DNA of 64,000 bases from Albugo candida (lineage: Eukaryota; Oomycota; Peronosporomycetes; Albuginales; Albuginaceae): contig CAJNAR010000028.1 of the NCBI GenBank assembly GCA_905220665.1, forward strand, positions 1 through 64,000. Reading direction: 5' to 3'. The stretch's first letter is position 1, and each line of letters starts with the position of its first letter. The notes beneath the pieces are model-generated. The model saw only the letters and a list, made by a program, of their open reading frames with translations, did no database searches and had not been told where the DNA came from. Both the position numbers and the translations under genes were made by a program. Shown here in pieces: positions 44,756-57,011 of this stretch.

Positions 44756-46181
44756 CTATTGGCCGGGAGTGTCAACCTTCCAGCTGGTAATGTCATCCTC
44801 CAAGTTGATATCGAGCTCTTTGGCAACTTGGAGCATATCTTTGTCTCCTCGACCACTGATATTGATAACAATGACTTTTTTTTCGTCCAATTGGGCTGCC
44901 AATTCCATGCCAAATGAAACCGCATGAGCAGTTTCGAGCGCAGGTATGATACCTTCCATTTGGGAAAGAAGTTGGAAGGCCTCTAAAGCTTTTTTGTCGT
45001 TCACACTCACATATTTCGCTCGTTTGGAGTCTTTTAGAAAAGCATGCTCTGGCCCAACACCTGCATAATCGAGTCCAGCAGATACACTGTGCGTGGGCAA
45101 AACTTGACCGGCAGGATCCTGGATGATGTACGTCTTCGTGCCGTGTAATACTCCCATTGTTCCGCCTGTAAGCGTTGATGAATGCCGCCCGGTGTCTATC
45201 CCTTCTCCCCCTGCTTCCACGCCGTATATGTCGACACTTGTATCGTTAATGAACGGATGAAACATTCCAATCGCGTTGCTACCACCACCAACACAAGCAA
45301 CGATAGCATCCGGAAGACGTCCGATCTCATCGAATAGCTACACATGATCTCAGTAAACAGCGCGCTTCAGCGTAAGAAAAAGCATTTACCTGAGCCTTCA
45401 CTTCACGTCCAATGACTGCCTGAAAATCTCGCACGATAGTTGGGAAAGGATGAGGTCCGATAGCTGATCCAATGATGTAATGAGTTGTCTCGACATTAGC
45501 CACCCAGTCTCGGATAGCCTCATTGACTGCATCCTTGAGTGTCTGTGATCCTGAGCGAACAGGAACGACTTTGGCACCGAGCATCCTCATACGAAACACA
45601 TTGAGTGATTGCCGCTATGCATTCACGGTTACACTCTATAAAGTCGAAAGAAACGCAAAAGAACCGACCTGAGTATCACGGTATCCCATATAAACGGTAC
45701 AATCCAGCCCCAGGAGAGCACAAGCGGTTGCAGTAGCAACTCCGTGTTGTCCCGCACCGGTTTCGGCAATAATACGCTGCTTTCCAAGTCTCTTTGCGAG
45801 AACGGCTTGACCGATAGCATTATTGATTTTATGCGCTCCTGTGTGCGCTAAATCCTCGCGTTTTAGCCATATTTGTGCACCATTACAATGCTTTGTGAGC
45901 CTATCCGCAAAGTATAGAGGCGTGGGACGACCGATGTAATCTCTTCCAAGCTTTTCGAGCGTTTCTCGGAAGCTAGCATCTTGACTGGCTCGAACATATT
46001 CTTGTGCGAGTTTGTGATGTGCTTGGACTAAGGTTTCTGCAACAAAGCATCCGCCAAATGCTCCAAAGTAAGCATTTAGTTCCGATACGGAAGAATACAC
46101 AGGAGGAGCATTGCTGACACGTAAGTATCGTTCAGATGTATCGTTTTCTTGTGCATTTTGTTCGGTGGTCATAAGGATCAA
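44756..46181 (-). CDS. Tryptophan synthase beta chain (stand-alone)
   Basis: Condenses indole and L-serine to tryptophan with PLP. Three exons (45669-46181, 45390-45614, 44756-45337; introns 54 and 52 nt) encode 439 aa. Visible landmarks: [10 protein letters not shown] near the N-terminus, [28 protein letters not shown] (PLP lysine 118), [13 protein letters not shown] with the catalytic glutamate, [37 protein letters not shown] (phosphate-binding loop), [12 protein letters not shown] and the C-terminal SGRGDKDM. The protein starts directly in the beta domain, without the alpha domain that is fused N-terminally in fungi. No alpha gene is in the window. Confidence 0.95.
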
Positions 46182-46350
46182 TTGACAACCACTACACGTA
46201 CCGTATTTCGTATTTTACAACAGTAGTGTGCGAACATCATTTAGGTTGATAAAACCCCACATGTGGACGCATACTGCATCTGGAAAAAATGTATATTTTT
46301 GAGGTGAAGGTTTAAAATCTGAGAAAGAAGGGAACCTTATGAAGCGCGTG

Positions 46351-47244
46351 TTACGGTAGCTCTATCTGTACAACTTCCTTTTTTGTTCCGGCGTTTCCTT
46401 TGGAGCTGGAGCCACATTCCTGGTTCTTTAAGCAATTAAAAGGTGACCAAGACTTCGTTTTTTTATTTGTTCCTGCCACCATTTTTACATCAGGATCTTG
46501 GACGGGTTTATCATTTCTAAGCATAATTGCAAATTCATCGCGGCCATTTTCTGTTTTTTTTGTGAAAGCAAATAGCACAGATTTTGGAAGGTCTTTTCCC
46601 ATGACGAACACCAACCCCTCCACGTCATGGTGTTGTAATTGAGTCGGACATAGCCGGGCGATAAGTAGCAATGATTTGTATGAAGAAACTTGTAATCTTG
46701 AGGTATGGGAACTCTTTCCTTGCATCATGGATGGAATGAGGAACCGAGACAAAATCGTTGTAGAGGGACCACTACCGAAGTGAAGCTTATTCGTAGTGTA
46801 TGCATTCCCCTCCGCAGTCATGTCATCAATCATTAAGCTTCGAAACGGAAGATCCCACATCGCGGAATTCTGGTCTAGGGCAAATGTCAACCAATATTGT
46901 TGTGTACTTGCATCTTCTGCAGTAAGATCAAGCCATCCATCCTCAAATTGGTATTTAAAGAAACCACAGCCCTTACCTGCCCCTCCCGGGGTGAGGGTAA
47001 ATGAATCTCCTTCTTCAGCAAAATGCTCACCCTCTACGCTTTTTAATTGATAATTACAAAAATAGTTGATGAAATAGTTTCCATCAAGGGAGAATTTATA
47101 ATTGAACTTGTATATTGCTTTGTCACGGGTAAGGGAACTTGTACATTTTGTCGCCGTATTAATAAAACAATAACCTCTAACGTTCCTTGAATAAATCATC
47201 ACTTGTACCAGCAACAAAAACAACTGACTTTGTCGTGTACTCAT
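46351..47244 (-). CDS. Predicted secreted protein of unknown function (effector candidate)
   Basis: A single-exon 297-aa protein. Residues 1-24 form a signal peptide: an N-terminal arginine then a hydrophobic core (LFLLLVQVMIY) and a polar end. No transmembrane segment follows. The mature part has scattered cysteines (about eight), a G-rich TPGGAGKGCGFF segment, a tryptophan/acid-rich middle and a basic K/S-rich C-terminus ending VVQIELP. No RXLR-EER or CHXC-type signature is evident near the N-terminus and no family is recognised. In an oomycete pathogen such orphan secreted proteins are effector candidates, but a housekeeping secreted role is equally possible. It lies tandem with TrpB on the same strand, 169 bp upstream of it. 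Confidence 0.7.
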   Translation of the reverse strand: MSTRQSQLFLLLVQVMIYSRNVRGYCFINTATKCTSSLTRDKAIYKFNYKFSLDGNYFINYFCNYQLKSVEGEHFAEEGDSFTLTPGGAGKGCGFFKYQFEDGWLDLTAEDASTQQYWLTFALDQNSAMWDLPFRSLMIDDMTAEGNAYTTNKLHFGSGPSTTILSRFLIPSMMQGKSSHTSRLQVSSYKSLLLIARLCPTQLQHHDVEGLVFVMGKDLPKSVLFAFTKKTENGRDEFAIMLRNDKPVQDPDVKMVAGTNKKTKSWSPFNCLKNQECGSSSKGNAGTKKEVVQIELP

Positions 47245-48089
47245 TGCGCTATGAGAACCAAGTTGTTTCGAAGAAAATTTGAAAGTGAGTAAAATTGAAG
47301 AGCGCCAAACGATCGATGCCAGAAAGCCAATATTTATTCAACGGCAATTTCGCACCGTCGTCAGCATTAAGAGACCAATCATATATCATATTCCTTCCAC
47401 GTATGATTTCAGCAACCGGATTCCATAACGACAACACGATCAAGTAGCACCAAACTGAGCAAAACCTTCAATCTGTTCTCAACCTCGTTTCCCTTCCAGC
47501 ACAACGGTACAACGAGGTCAACGCTTTTGTTGTAGTCTTTTTCAATATTACTTTCGCATACCAGCTGCCTTTCCTGCGACAACACGATTGATCGTGGTAT
47601 GAATGCTACCGCTCAGCTGGCTTCTCTACAACTTTGAGTATACAAGCGCATGTTTTCTTGCACGCAACCAACGACATAAACGTTGTATAGGAGTTCGTCG
47701 CCTCGTATCACAAATGCGCTACACCGTATCCCGACTTCAACCCTCGACCTGCTCAATATGTCACCACGCTTTTCTATTAAAGGCAAAGTATGAATAGAAA
47801 AATGTGTCAGTTCTCTCTGTTTGTGGATTGCATGTCGACAATCGCGTTGACAGAACGTAATGTGGCTGTTCTATCCACATTTGTAGGCTAACAAGAGAGG
47901 GATGGGTTCAGCACTGGTCGAATAATAGGGTTGACTTGGGGAGGGAAGTACTGGTGGGCATCGATAAAGTACCGGTGAATAATGAGGGGAAATCTGCGTG
48001 TGACAGATAGATGAAAGCGAGTTGCTACGGACATTTAGTGTACAATAAGGGCGAGGGGCGATATAGAGGGTACCAGATCAACGGATATA
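47245..48089. other. Intergenic 0.85 kb, upstream of two divergent genes
   Basis: No frame with recognisable motifs. The minus-strand frame 47249-47443 and plus-strand frame 47603-47797 are short and unsupported. Likely holds promoters for the secreted-protein gene and the plus-strand gene beyond. Confidence 0.4.
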
Positions 48090-50926
48090 TACTGATGTTG
48101 ATATTGAGATACATAGCGCTATTTGGCGCTCTCATGGTAAGCGTTAACGATTGCAAAATTATCGGTCAGATTTCTATTTGATCTCACAACGGCAAAGGTA
48201 TGATGTCTTCTCCACTGCGTTGCTCAATATGGCTTTGATGATTTCGATTAGGAAATGTACTTTGAGAGTCAGCCACCGAATTTCGAGCGCTTTATGAGTC
48301 AGGTAGTCGACGGCAAGAGATGTGCATCAACACATGATTCTGGAAGCGGATATCGAATGCATCTATTGGCTAGTGCATGCTTCGTCGTAGTATTACTCTA
48401 TGATCGCGAACGGGATGATTGCTTGCGGCAGTATTATTACTCACAACATTTTGCACTCGATGAGATGAGTGGTTATGTGTACGGCTGCAAATGAGCGTTT
48501 CTGTCTGGCGTTCGTACAAGAGACCCTTTGAGGTCGCGAAACTGGTCAGCACAGCATATTCGTGTATCTCATGCAATGGAACGCTGTATACGCAACTTTC
48601 CGGTACGATCAAGATGCTTTTAGCGGGTCCTTTCTTTGAATTTGTTTCGGCTGGGACAATTTGTTTTCGCTATTCGTGCTTGTGCTGAAGGCATCCTGTA
48701 TGTGTCCAGACGTCCAGACCTCAAGTGCTCTACTCTTGCGATTGTCATGAGGCTCATTTTGATTAAATCAAGCATGTCTTAACGCCTATCTATCGCCAGG
48801 AAGTTGGTGATCCCAATGTTACCATATTACGCATGTAGCTATGCATAGCATTCAATTCCATTGGAGGGTGAATACATAAGAAACCGCAAGAATCAAACGC
48901 TATTACTACCCAGCAAAAAAGCCCGTCCGAGCTCAGCTCTTTATCAGGGATTCAGATTTACGATACGAGTGACCCTCTTGTCATACTTGCATCGATCCTA
49001 CAAGATACATCCAATTCGCGATTTTCGGAGAGTACGGAGTGATGGATGTCATGCAAGAACCCATCTCATTGCTCTGTAGACCACAAACAACCATACTTTC
49101 TTGCCTTGAAATCGTCAACAATATCGAGGCACTTTTGGAATCGACTGCGACACGTATCTGGACATGTTCACCTTTGTCTGGCATCAAATTGAATCAACAT
49201 TCCTACTTTGATTGTTACCAAACAAATGATTGCTCTTGTAGCTTCATCTGATCTATAATGAACAAGTTTCTTATCCGAGGAACGGTTGCTACCACTATCA
49301 AAATCACATGAAGTACTTGTGTGCGGTTGACAATGCTAAAGATTTCAAAAATACAAAAAGCTCTCAACTGCGTAGTAAATGTCTCAATCCAGTCATAACG
49401 AGACAAAACAAGTTCGGGATTCTTCCGTTAGTGCATATGGAAACAAGCACTCATGCATGTGCTAAATCTCTGCTTTCATTCTTCTCGCATGTCCTGACAC
49501 GGATTTCGCGCGCGTACTTATCGGCACAGTGTATTCCGAGCATGACTTTCTTACTTGAACGTGATAAATGTCAGGCAGGAAGTTCTGTTAAATGAAATTC
49601 CTGCCGAGTTCCATGAACGGTAATGCTCCACAGATGTAGACGCGTATATAAATAGAAGATTAAGTCTCTCGCTCGATCAAAAAACGATGCAAAACAGCGT
49701 TGTCGACGATTTGGCGCATCGGTATGATAATGTATAATCCTTGCACTTGATCGATAAATTGATGGAGCATTGCGTTTTCTGTAGGTTTAAAGCTCAATTT
49801 GAGGACTGTAGGACAGAATCGAGCGAGTTTGAAGAGTCTCAGGACTGGTTTGTGAATGATCATAAAAGCTCCGAACACTTTCCAACTACAGAGATAACGA
49901 ATGAGACATCAAAGCCAAGCTGTGTATCGTCCCGGACAACCGCAGAAATGGGAGTCTGCGACATAATGGAGGATCCCACTCCGCCGGATACCTCGCTACC
50001 TTCAAATACTAGAGCCAAGTCAGCGAGCTTATTGAAGCGCATAGTAGCAAGTGGCTTTCGGCTTGGGGAGGAGATCGACCCGGAAGGTGCAGCATTCTTG
50101 CATCACATGCCAATCATTCCTGCTGGTGTTCTCGTTATGGAGCTTGGAAAATCAAAAGACCAGGTGCAGTAGTCATCCGTTTACTTGTCATACAAAATTG
50201 TAAAAAACGCTCAGCCGCCGAATAGGAAGTATGGTTCAAAATTTTTTCAAATCTATGTGCCGCAAGTTCATGAAAATCAACTGGAATTTTGCATATATGC
50301 CCATCAGCGCCTCAATAAAAGCAAAATACGCTTCAGTTTTGACTCTCAAGCAACCTCCAAGTGGATTCATCCTATCTATTGCACTAAATTGCTCGTGCAG
50401 CATTATGGTAGTACAGAGTCGCCGATCGATTTAAAGTCAGCTCCGCATAGCACGAAGAGATTTAGACCACAAGGTACCAAGGCTGCACGCAGATTTCAAT
50501 TCCACGTTGAACAGGAAGTTCGAAAACAGGAACTCATAGTGCATTTGAATGCGCAGGTATGCGCTCATGATGAAGCGTATCAATTTTTTCATGCTGTACT
50601 GCTCATAGGCAAAGCTTCGACCATTGTTTCATCACCGAAGCGCTAGTGATGCTTCAAATGATTCGTCGGAGAGGGATAATGATATTTATCGTGCATTGAT
50701 ACAAAAGTTTATTAATCCAGTTGTGGAACTACGACGCGGAAATTCAGTCGTATTCAAAATCGAAAAAGAAGGGGTATGATGGTGAAAGAACGTCTTTATA
50801 ATCGTTGTCATATACAAGTGTTTATCCAGGACTCGGGAAGCGAAAAGTATATCATCACGTATGCTAAACCATTCACTCTATTCATCAGGTATCACACACT
50901 GCAACCTATTTATGCCACTATAGCGT
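48090..50926 (+). CDS. Unrecognised multi-exon gene
   Basis: A series of plus-strand coding-like segments joined by plausible 36-65-nt introns. Well-supported 3' part: an exon ending at 49619 (LLNEIPAEFHE), 49656-49721 (RLSLSLDQKTMQNSVVDD), 49785-50163 (FKAQFEDCRTESSEFEES ... VLVMELGKSKDQ), 50215 onward (PPNRKYGSKFFQIYVPQVHE), then a segment ending IEKEG at about 50777 and a last exon about 50830-50926. Upstream coding-like blocks occur at 48255-48494, about 48880-49240 and 49308-49560, but their splicing is not resolved. No domain is recognised. The C-terminal third alternates beta-strand-like stretches (QFHVEQEVRKQELIVHLNA; NPVVELRRGNSVVFKIEKEG), suggesting a beta-sandwich. Start and total length are uncertain. 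Confidence 0.55.
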
Positions 50927-51036
50927 GAATCTAAGCCCTACAACAGCTGTTGCGTTGCAGTAGGAGTAGAAGCTAATCTTTTGGAAGGATCATGAATTCA
51001 GGTGATAAAAAACCACTTTGGAGAAACATTATAGGA

Positions 51037-51873
<837 letters not shown>

Positions 51874-52041
51874 CTTTGGATGCAAAAACACTCGAAGCAA
51901 CAAGGTAGTCACGTGACTCTTCAAGATCTAAATCGCTCTAAGAATGTCTCATCGTGTCAACCAAAGTACCAGTAAGTCTAACAGCTGCTACATCAGTTAA
52001 GGTAAGTCGCAACGGATAAATGAAACGATCAAATTGAGAAT

Positions 52042-53298
52042 ATGGACGAGGCGAATAAAAGCGCATCTTTCAAGAATGAAAACACCAGCAATCATACTAA
52101 ACCTCCACCTTCACTTCACAGTCAATCACTGAATAGCTTGGTGTCTGCAGCAAGAGATAAAATGGTCTCACAGGGAAAGCGTTTATTATCTCCTCTTAGT
52201 TCTGGAGAATTTGGGATTTCGATCGATAATGTACCAAAGTCTGGCGATAAATCACTGGAAGCTGATGATCCATCACTCAATGGACGTCACACAATAGACT
52301 CAACAAAGCTAAGGAAAGACAGGAAAAGTGAAGCGAATGATTCCGAGAATTTGGCACGGCAAGTAGGGCAACCGATCCTGTCCGACATGCATTCAGGGTT
52401 TTCTACGCAACAAAGGATGCTTTATTTAGAGCAACTTATTGAATTCCGCCGATCAGATTGGCAATATTTGAAGAAAATGCATCACGGGAAAAACTTTTGG
52501 TTGAATGTTGCTTTATTGGGTGATAATGAAGTTGGGAGCGTGAAAAGCGGAGCTCGAAGGAGTTTAAAGCTTTATTATCTGGGACTCGGACTTGGTTGTT
52601 TCATAGGAGAATTGAAGCAGTCACAACATTTTATAATCGATGCCTGCCAACTTCTGGAAGAACTGGAATTTCACTTTGCTTCAAACACCGTTCAAGGAAT
52701 GGTAGGTGCGTCGTCTTATTCAAATCTTTGGATTTGCTAGAAATACTTAATCTCCATACGGATTAGAAGTTGATGGTGGCTACTCCCAGCACGTTGTACG
52801 AACGTCTGGATCTCAAAGACACAGAAAGAGAGATGATAATGCCAACTGAGCCGATTCGCCCAGTCATTTACAAATGGAATCAGAGAGCGGCATATCGGCG
52901 ACTGTCAATTCCTTCTATTGTAAATTGTCAATTTTCGTCTTTCATCTCATCATTCAGATGTGTGTTGTAGCCTTTTACATTGGATTATCGGGAAGTCGTG
53001 ATATCAGTATGCGAGATTTTGGCGATCGTATACAGCAAGATGATGGAGCAAAATAGCAGCTTTGAGAATACTTTCATTTTCCAGGCAATTGTGCGATTCG
53101 ATGGAAAGCTAAAGGTAGCTCTTTCTCTTGCAGGCGATATGATGAAGTAAACGTATTTCTACGTAGAAACTCGTGCTCGATCCAATAAAGAAGGATTATC
53201 ATGCTTTGGCTTCGCAAATGATCAAGTCGGAGTTGAGTCAGGTTGCTCGTGCAAATCGTTCGCTTTCCGAGCTACAAGCCCCTGCGATGGAAATGTGA
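52042..53298 (+). CDS. Uncharacterised conserved-looking helical protein
   Basis: Four exons (52042-52701, 52767-52919, 52971-53114, 53167-53298; introns 65, 51 and 52 nt) splice in frame to 362 aa. The first about 125 residues are serine/lysine-rich and probably disordered. From residue about 130 the sequence is strongly helical and looks conserved: YLEQLIEFRRSDWQYLKKMH, HGKNFW, LYYLGLGLGCFIGEL, then PFTLDYREVVISVCEILAIV and a C-terminal KKLVLDPIKKDYHALASQM segment. I do not recognise the family with confidence. No transmembrane segment or catalytic motif is visible. Exon borders are well supported because all four junctions keep frame and intron sizes are typical. Confidence 0.72.
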
Positions 53299-53342
53299 TC
53301 ATAGAATATACCATGATGAAGTGTGACTCTTTTATTTTAAAT

Positions 53343-53930
53343 TCATTTTTGTTCCTCCATAGCGACAGTCTTTCGTCGCGGTATAATCTCTTTATCTCTT
53401 AGAAACTTGATGATATGCTTTTCGGCATGGGTGATTAGCTCTGGGATATCCGGTAACTGGCAAGATACAAAGCATTGTCGTTTCGCGGATACAGCTACCC
53501 GTTGTGCAATTTGTTGCTCCGAAAGCTCCGAAATTCCGACAACAGCTGTGACGAGAGGCATCGGGCTGTACGGTGTCTTGACTGCTGTTGACATGGAGCT
53601 ACCGACATAAAGTGTTCAATGCGCAAAGCGGGAAGTTTGCGAATAGCAGGATTGCGAACCTGAAACGAGGTTGCTCATGACCGGAACCGATCCAGATGCA
53701 AATAGCCTTGGCAAGTACCCATATCTGAAATTACATGTTACACAACGATGTGTTTGACATGGAGATACTAATGGTAATCATACTTGCGCGACATATGTTT
53801 GTTCCATTAAGTTGCCCTGAAGCGTCATCACCTCTAACTTTTGCGGTGCTGGATATGAGAAGATTAAACACGAGAGACATCTTTCAGCTGCATTCTGCGG
53901 ACCTTTCTGAGCATCTGTAGTAGTGTCCAT
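53343..53930 (-). CDS. PSMG4: Proteasome assembly chaperone 4 (PSMG4/PAC4-like)
   Basis: Four exons (53903-53930, 53784-53848, 53660-53724, 53343-53598; introns 54, 59 and 61 nt) encode 137 aa, close to human PSMG4 (123 aa). Matching pattern: a first strand ending VMTLQGNLMEQTYVAQ, IWVLAKAICIWIGSG (human LFLWVGATP region), SSMSTAVKTPYSPMPLVTAV, then QQIAQRVAVSAKRQCFVSCQ, which parallels human GLAQRLARKTNKQVFVSYNL, and a C-terminal charged helix. PAC4 pairs with PAC3 to promote alpha-ring assembly. It is divergent from the cyclin gene (373 bp between ATGs). Recognition depends on the spliced model, since single frames look anonymous. Confidence 0.75.
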
Positions 53931-54303
53931 TTCTAATCCAAACTTGCGTTCGGTATAGCAGTAGCTACTGGTGTCAAACCGATATACCGATGCAAATTGG
54001 GCTTTCGTCATTGCTTCGCACCCTAGCGATGTCATATGATGCACAAAAGCGACGAGCTCTTAAGTAGTCTCGAGATTGCGGCAATCTATTCAGATGCTTG
54101 AGCATCGAGCCGTCACCGCACACGGCGACTTGACTCACAAGACATTGTGCAGTGACAAACAGCTTCTCACTCACTTAATACTGTGTTTGCCATCCTTGTA
54201 CATCATGCAAGGTCACAAACACACACTAAATCGGTCAGATCACCGTTTTATCTTCAACAAAGACCCGCGCTGTAAATCAGTAAAAGTAATTCGCTTGTTT
54301 CCG

Positions 54304-55339
54304 ATGAGCACATTCGATTGGGTCTTCCCCGACTTTCGTGCGTTCATAATAGCGCAACAGTCACAACCTATCGATACAAAAACATCCTCCACCTTCCAAA
54401 CTCCCTCTGGAATCCGCGACAATATACCATGGCAGAAAGAGCATCAATTACGTCTCACAACGTGCACCTTTCTTTCCGATTTGGGAAAAACACTCGATCT
54501 TCCATCCATAGTCGTCATATCGGCTCAGTATCACATACAACGCTTCTATATGCTCCAATCGTTCGCAGAACACGATCGTTTCCTGGTTGCTACTGCTGCG
54601 TTGTTCATCGCATCCAAAACTGAAGAAAGCAAGCTCCAAATTCGTACTTTGACCGAAGGCTCACTATACCTCTTGATTCATACAAAACAGGCTTTGAATG
54701 ATAGCTCACACGACGACCGGCCAGATTACAGCCGCGTTTCTGAGTCTCATGCACGGGGTGGATCGCACGTCGATCGGCTACATGCTCTGATGGAGACGAT
54801 GGATACTGATGAGATTGCGACTATAACGAAAAAAGTGCTCTTATATGAACGAATTGTGCTGCTCACACTTTCGTTCGAAATTGGTGTTGCGCATGCGTTC
54901 TCTCACGTACTGACGCAAATGGATAAAGTGTTTGGACCGGATACCGGCTATGATCCTACAGCTTATGAGGATGCTCGAGTAGTTGCGTTTGCTTTGCTTA
55001 ATGATTCCATCAAGCACAGTCTTTGTCTCGCCTTTACAAGCTTACAACTTGCAACCGTGGCTGTATATATAGCTATTCTATACACCCAAAGAATTCGGGT
55101 GGATACGCAACCACACGATCGTAAGCCCTGGTGGAGCATTTGGAACATGGATGCTTCCGAGTTGAGAGGTACTCGGTTGAAATGGGCTCGTGTATGAAAG
55201 GTGCTAATCCAAGTTTGTAGATATAGCAAAAGCATTCCTGTGGATGTACCAAGATGCAAACGGGCAGCCTTCGAGGTTTTTGGGGAGGAAGATGAAAGAA
55301 ATCTGGAATCGCTGTGATCCGACAAAGGATTCGTTTTGA
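54304..55339 (+). CDS. Cyclin K/T-type transcriptional cyclin
   Basis: Two exons (54304-55168, 55221-55339; 52-nt intron) encode 327 aa. The first cyclin box includes TPSGIRDNIPWQKEHQLRLT, a TCTFLSDLGKTLDLP segment, then QRFYMLQSF and ATAALFIASKTEES, the hallmark of cyclins K/T/L/C that pair with CDK9/12-type kinases acting on RNA polymerase II. After the intron the second box ends in KPWWSIWNMDASELR-DIAKAF, like cyclin K (WW...DI). A low-complexity loop (SSHDDRPDYSRVSESHARGG) is inserted between the boxes. The open frame extends upstream to 54076, but that part overlaps the PSMG4 promoter and has no cyclin similarity, so the ATG at 54304 (MSTFDWVF) is preferred. Confidence 0.82.
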
Positions 55340-55455
55340 AGCTGTGTATCTTATTCAGCTTACTCATCATTTGAATATCAATCAAATGGCTTCTGAAGGG
55401 TTACGAAGCTTCTATGCAATTCAGTGCATGGGAAACGGGCCTGTTGAACTATGAG

Positions 55456-56582
55456 TTATGCCCACGAACGAATTCGCCTTGGATTATCCAGAAGCCTTCT
55501 GATGTAAAATACTTGGAGAAAGCATATGAGTATGTAGACTATACATTCCAAAGCTCCATCATACGTCATGCGTCTGTGCGTTGCCTGCTGGACTACATAA
55601 AAAGTTACTTTGGTTTGATCAAATAATCTTGGGAAACAGCTTACTTTTGATGTGGCGTTCTGTCCGGATCTGCTGGAGCCGTTGTTCTGATTCGAGTTCT
55701 CCAAGTTTAATGTCCAAATGGGATACGTATTTTGCCAAGACATTTACATGAGCTAAGAAGTAGGCATTACATCATTGCCAATACAAATCATACTGGTCTC
55801 TATCAATAGCTTACTTCGTTGTACCGGATGCTGCGACTGCAAAGTGTTTGTGACATGCGTGACCATAATCCCATTTTGATGCGGATTATGAAAACAAAGT
55901 TCATAGACTCCCACTTGGCTGCAGTCGATGGCTATAGAATCAGTCGATACTGAACTACCCACAAAGGGCTAGATACCTTGGTTTTATCTCGTAGTCATCC
56001 TCCATTTCATCGCTCATTGTGTGCACAATATTTCCACTCGGATCTTGTACCTAAGACGAAAGTCTCAGTACGGTTATTTCTCTATGATAATGAAGCTTTT
56101 ACCTCAAAGCGGACGACGCTGGTTTCATCAGTAGAAACTATATACGCACCCTTGATGATGTCATCGAGATCCTTAACATTGTGATAAAAGCATGACTTTT
56201 CTTTTTCTTCCACGAAGAAGGTTAATCCTTCAGAGGGATCAAAATCAAAATTTTCCAAGTCTGGATTTTCAATATCTTCTCCTAATGTCTCATCGTCAGC
56301 TTCGTCGTAGGGATGGAAGCCGGTGTCTTCATCGATAGGAGTGAGATCTTCTTCTTTTGGTGTATCCTGAGGTGGTGTTTTGACTTTATCGACGGTTGTG
56401 TCTTCCTTTTCGACTGTTTTTTGTACAGGTTTTTCTGTTTTCTCTGTTTTTGTTTCCGGAATCACAGTGTGTTCGACTATATCTTTGTCTTTGTCGGATG
56501 CTATTTGTTGCAGTAAGATAGTGGAAAGTAGCAATAGTAAGAAGATATTGGTGCTTCGACGCCATAAATGTAAGAGAGTCAT
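55456..56582 (-). CDS. p24/TMED (GOLD-domain) cargo receptor with long acidic insert
   Basis: Five exons (56103-56582, 55977-56050, 55815-55918, 55645-55752, 55456-55592; introns 52, 58, 62 and 52 nt) give 300 aa. There is a signal peptide (about 30 residues with LLLLLSTILL), then about 95 residues that are Lys/Glu/Thr then Asp/Glu-rich. Next comes a GOLD domain (LTFFVEEKEKSCFYHNV ... VVRFEVQDPSGNIV ... VGVYELCFHNP), a coiled coil (DIKLGELESEQRLQQI), and a C-terminal transmembrane helix (ALECIVYILICFLQVFYI) with a short basic cytosolic tail (RRLLDNPRRIRSWA). p24 proteins cycle between ER and Golgi in COPI/COPII carriers. The acidic insert is unusual; typical members are about 200-230 aa with none. 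Start at MTLLHL is chosen because it gives a proper signal peptide. Confidence 0.85.
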
Positions 56583-57011
56583 CTTGTCCGCACGATATCG
56601 ATACCACGAATAGTGCCTGGCTGCTACGATTGGAAGAAAACAATAAAAAGAGGTATTATCCACCAATAAAATAGCTGAACAGCATAAAGCAGTTTTTCCG
56701 ACAAATGCAGGAGAAAAATCGCGGCACCGATACGTTTGATTGCGGCAAACGGATTAAAAAGAGAAGTACTATCAAGGATTAGTTATGGGCTCCCTTGAAT
56801 CGCACTCACACGCTCAAGCTAACGGATTGTATAAAACAGAATTTCCAATTACACATTTTTCACCAATCCCTTCTCTGTAGACGGATCTTGAAAGGTCACG
56901 GATTTTCATGCAAAAACGAAGCGACACAATTGCTCCCTAAAAAATCGCGTTTCAACTATTTCATTGTGTCACAAATATTTAGGCGACTAAGACAAGCATT
57001 AAACGCTCACA
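56583..57011. promoter_or_regulatory. Divergent p24 / dynein intergenic region
   Basis: 429 bp between two start codons. No TATA box is visible. A short plus-strand frame (56795-57055) overlaps the dynein start and ignores its frame, so it is treated as chance. Confidence 0.4.

Noticed and set aside
54076..54303. N-terminal extension of the cyclin (open frame continues upstream)
   Set aside because: The extension lies in the PSMG4 upstream region, has no cyclin similarity, and the ATG at 54304 precedes a typical cyclin K/T N-terminus.
55955..55976. A 22-nt GT-AG ultrashort intron in the p24 gene that would restore frame
   Set aside because: A 58-nt intron (55919-55976) using the same donor and a later CTGCAG acceptor also restores frame, gives a cleaner GOLD domain (YEIKPSQVGVYELCFHN) and fits the usual intron size.
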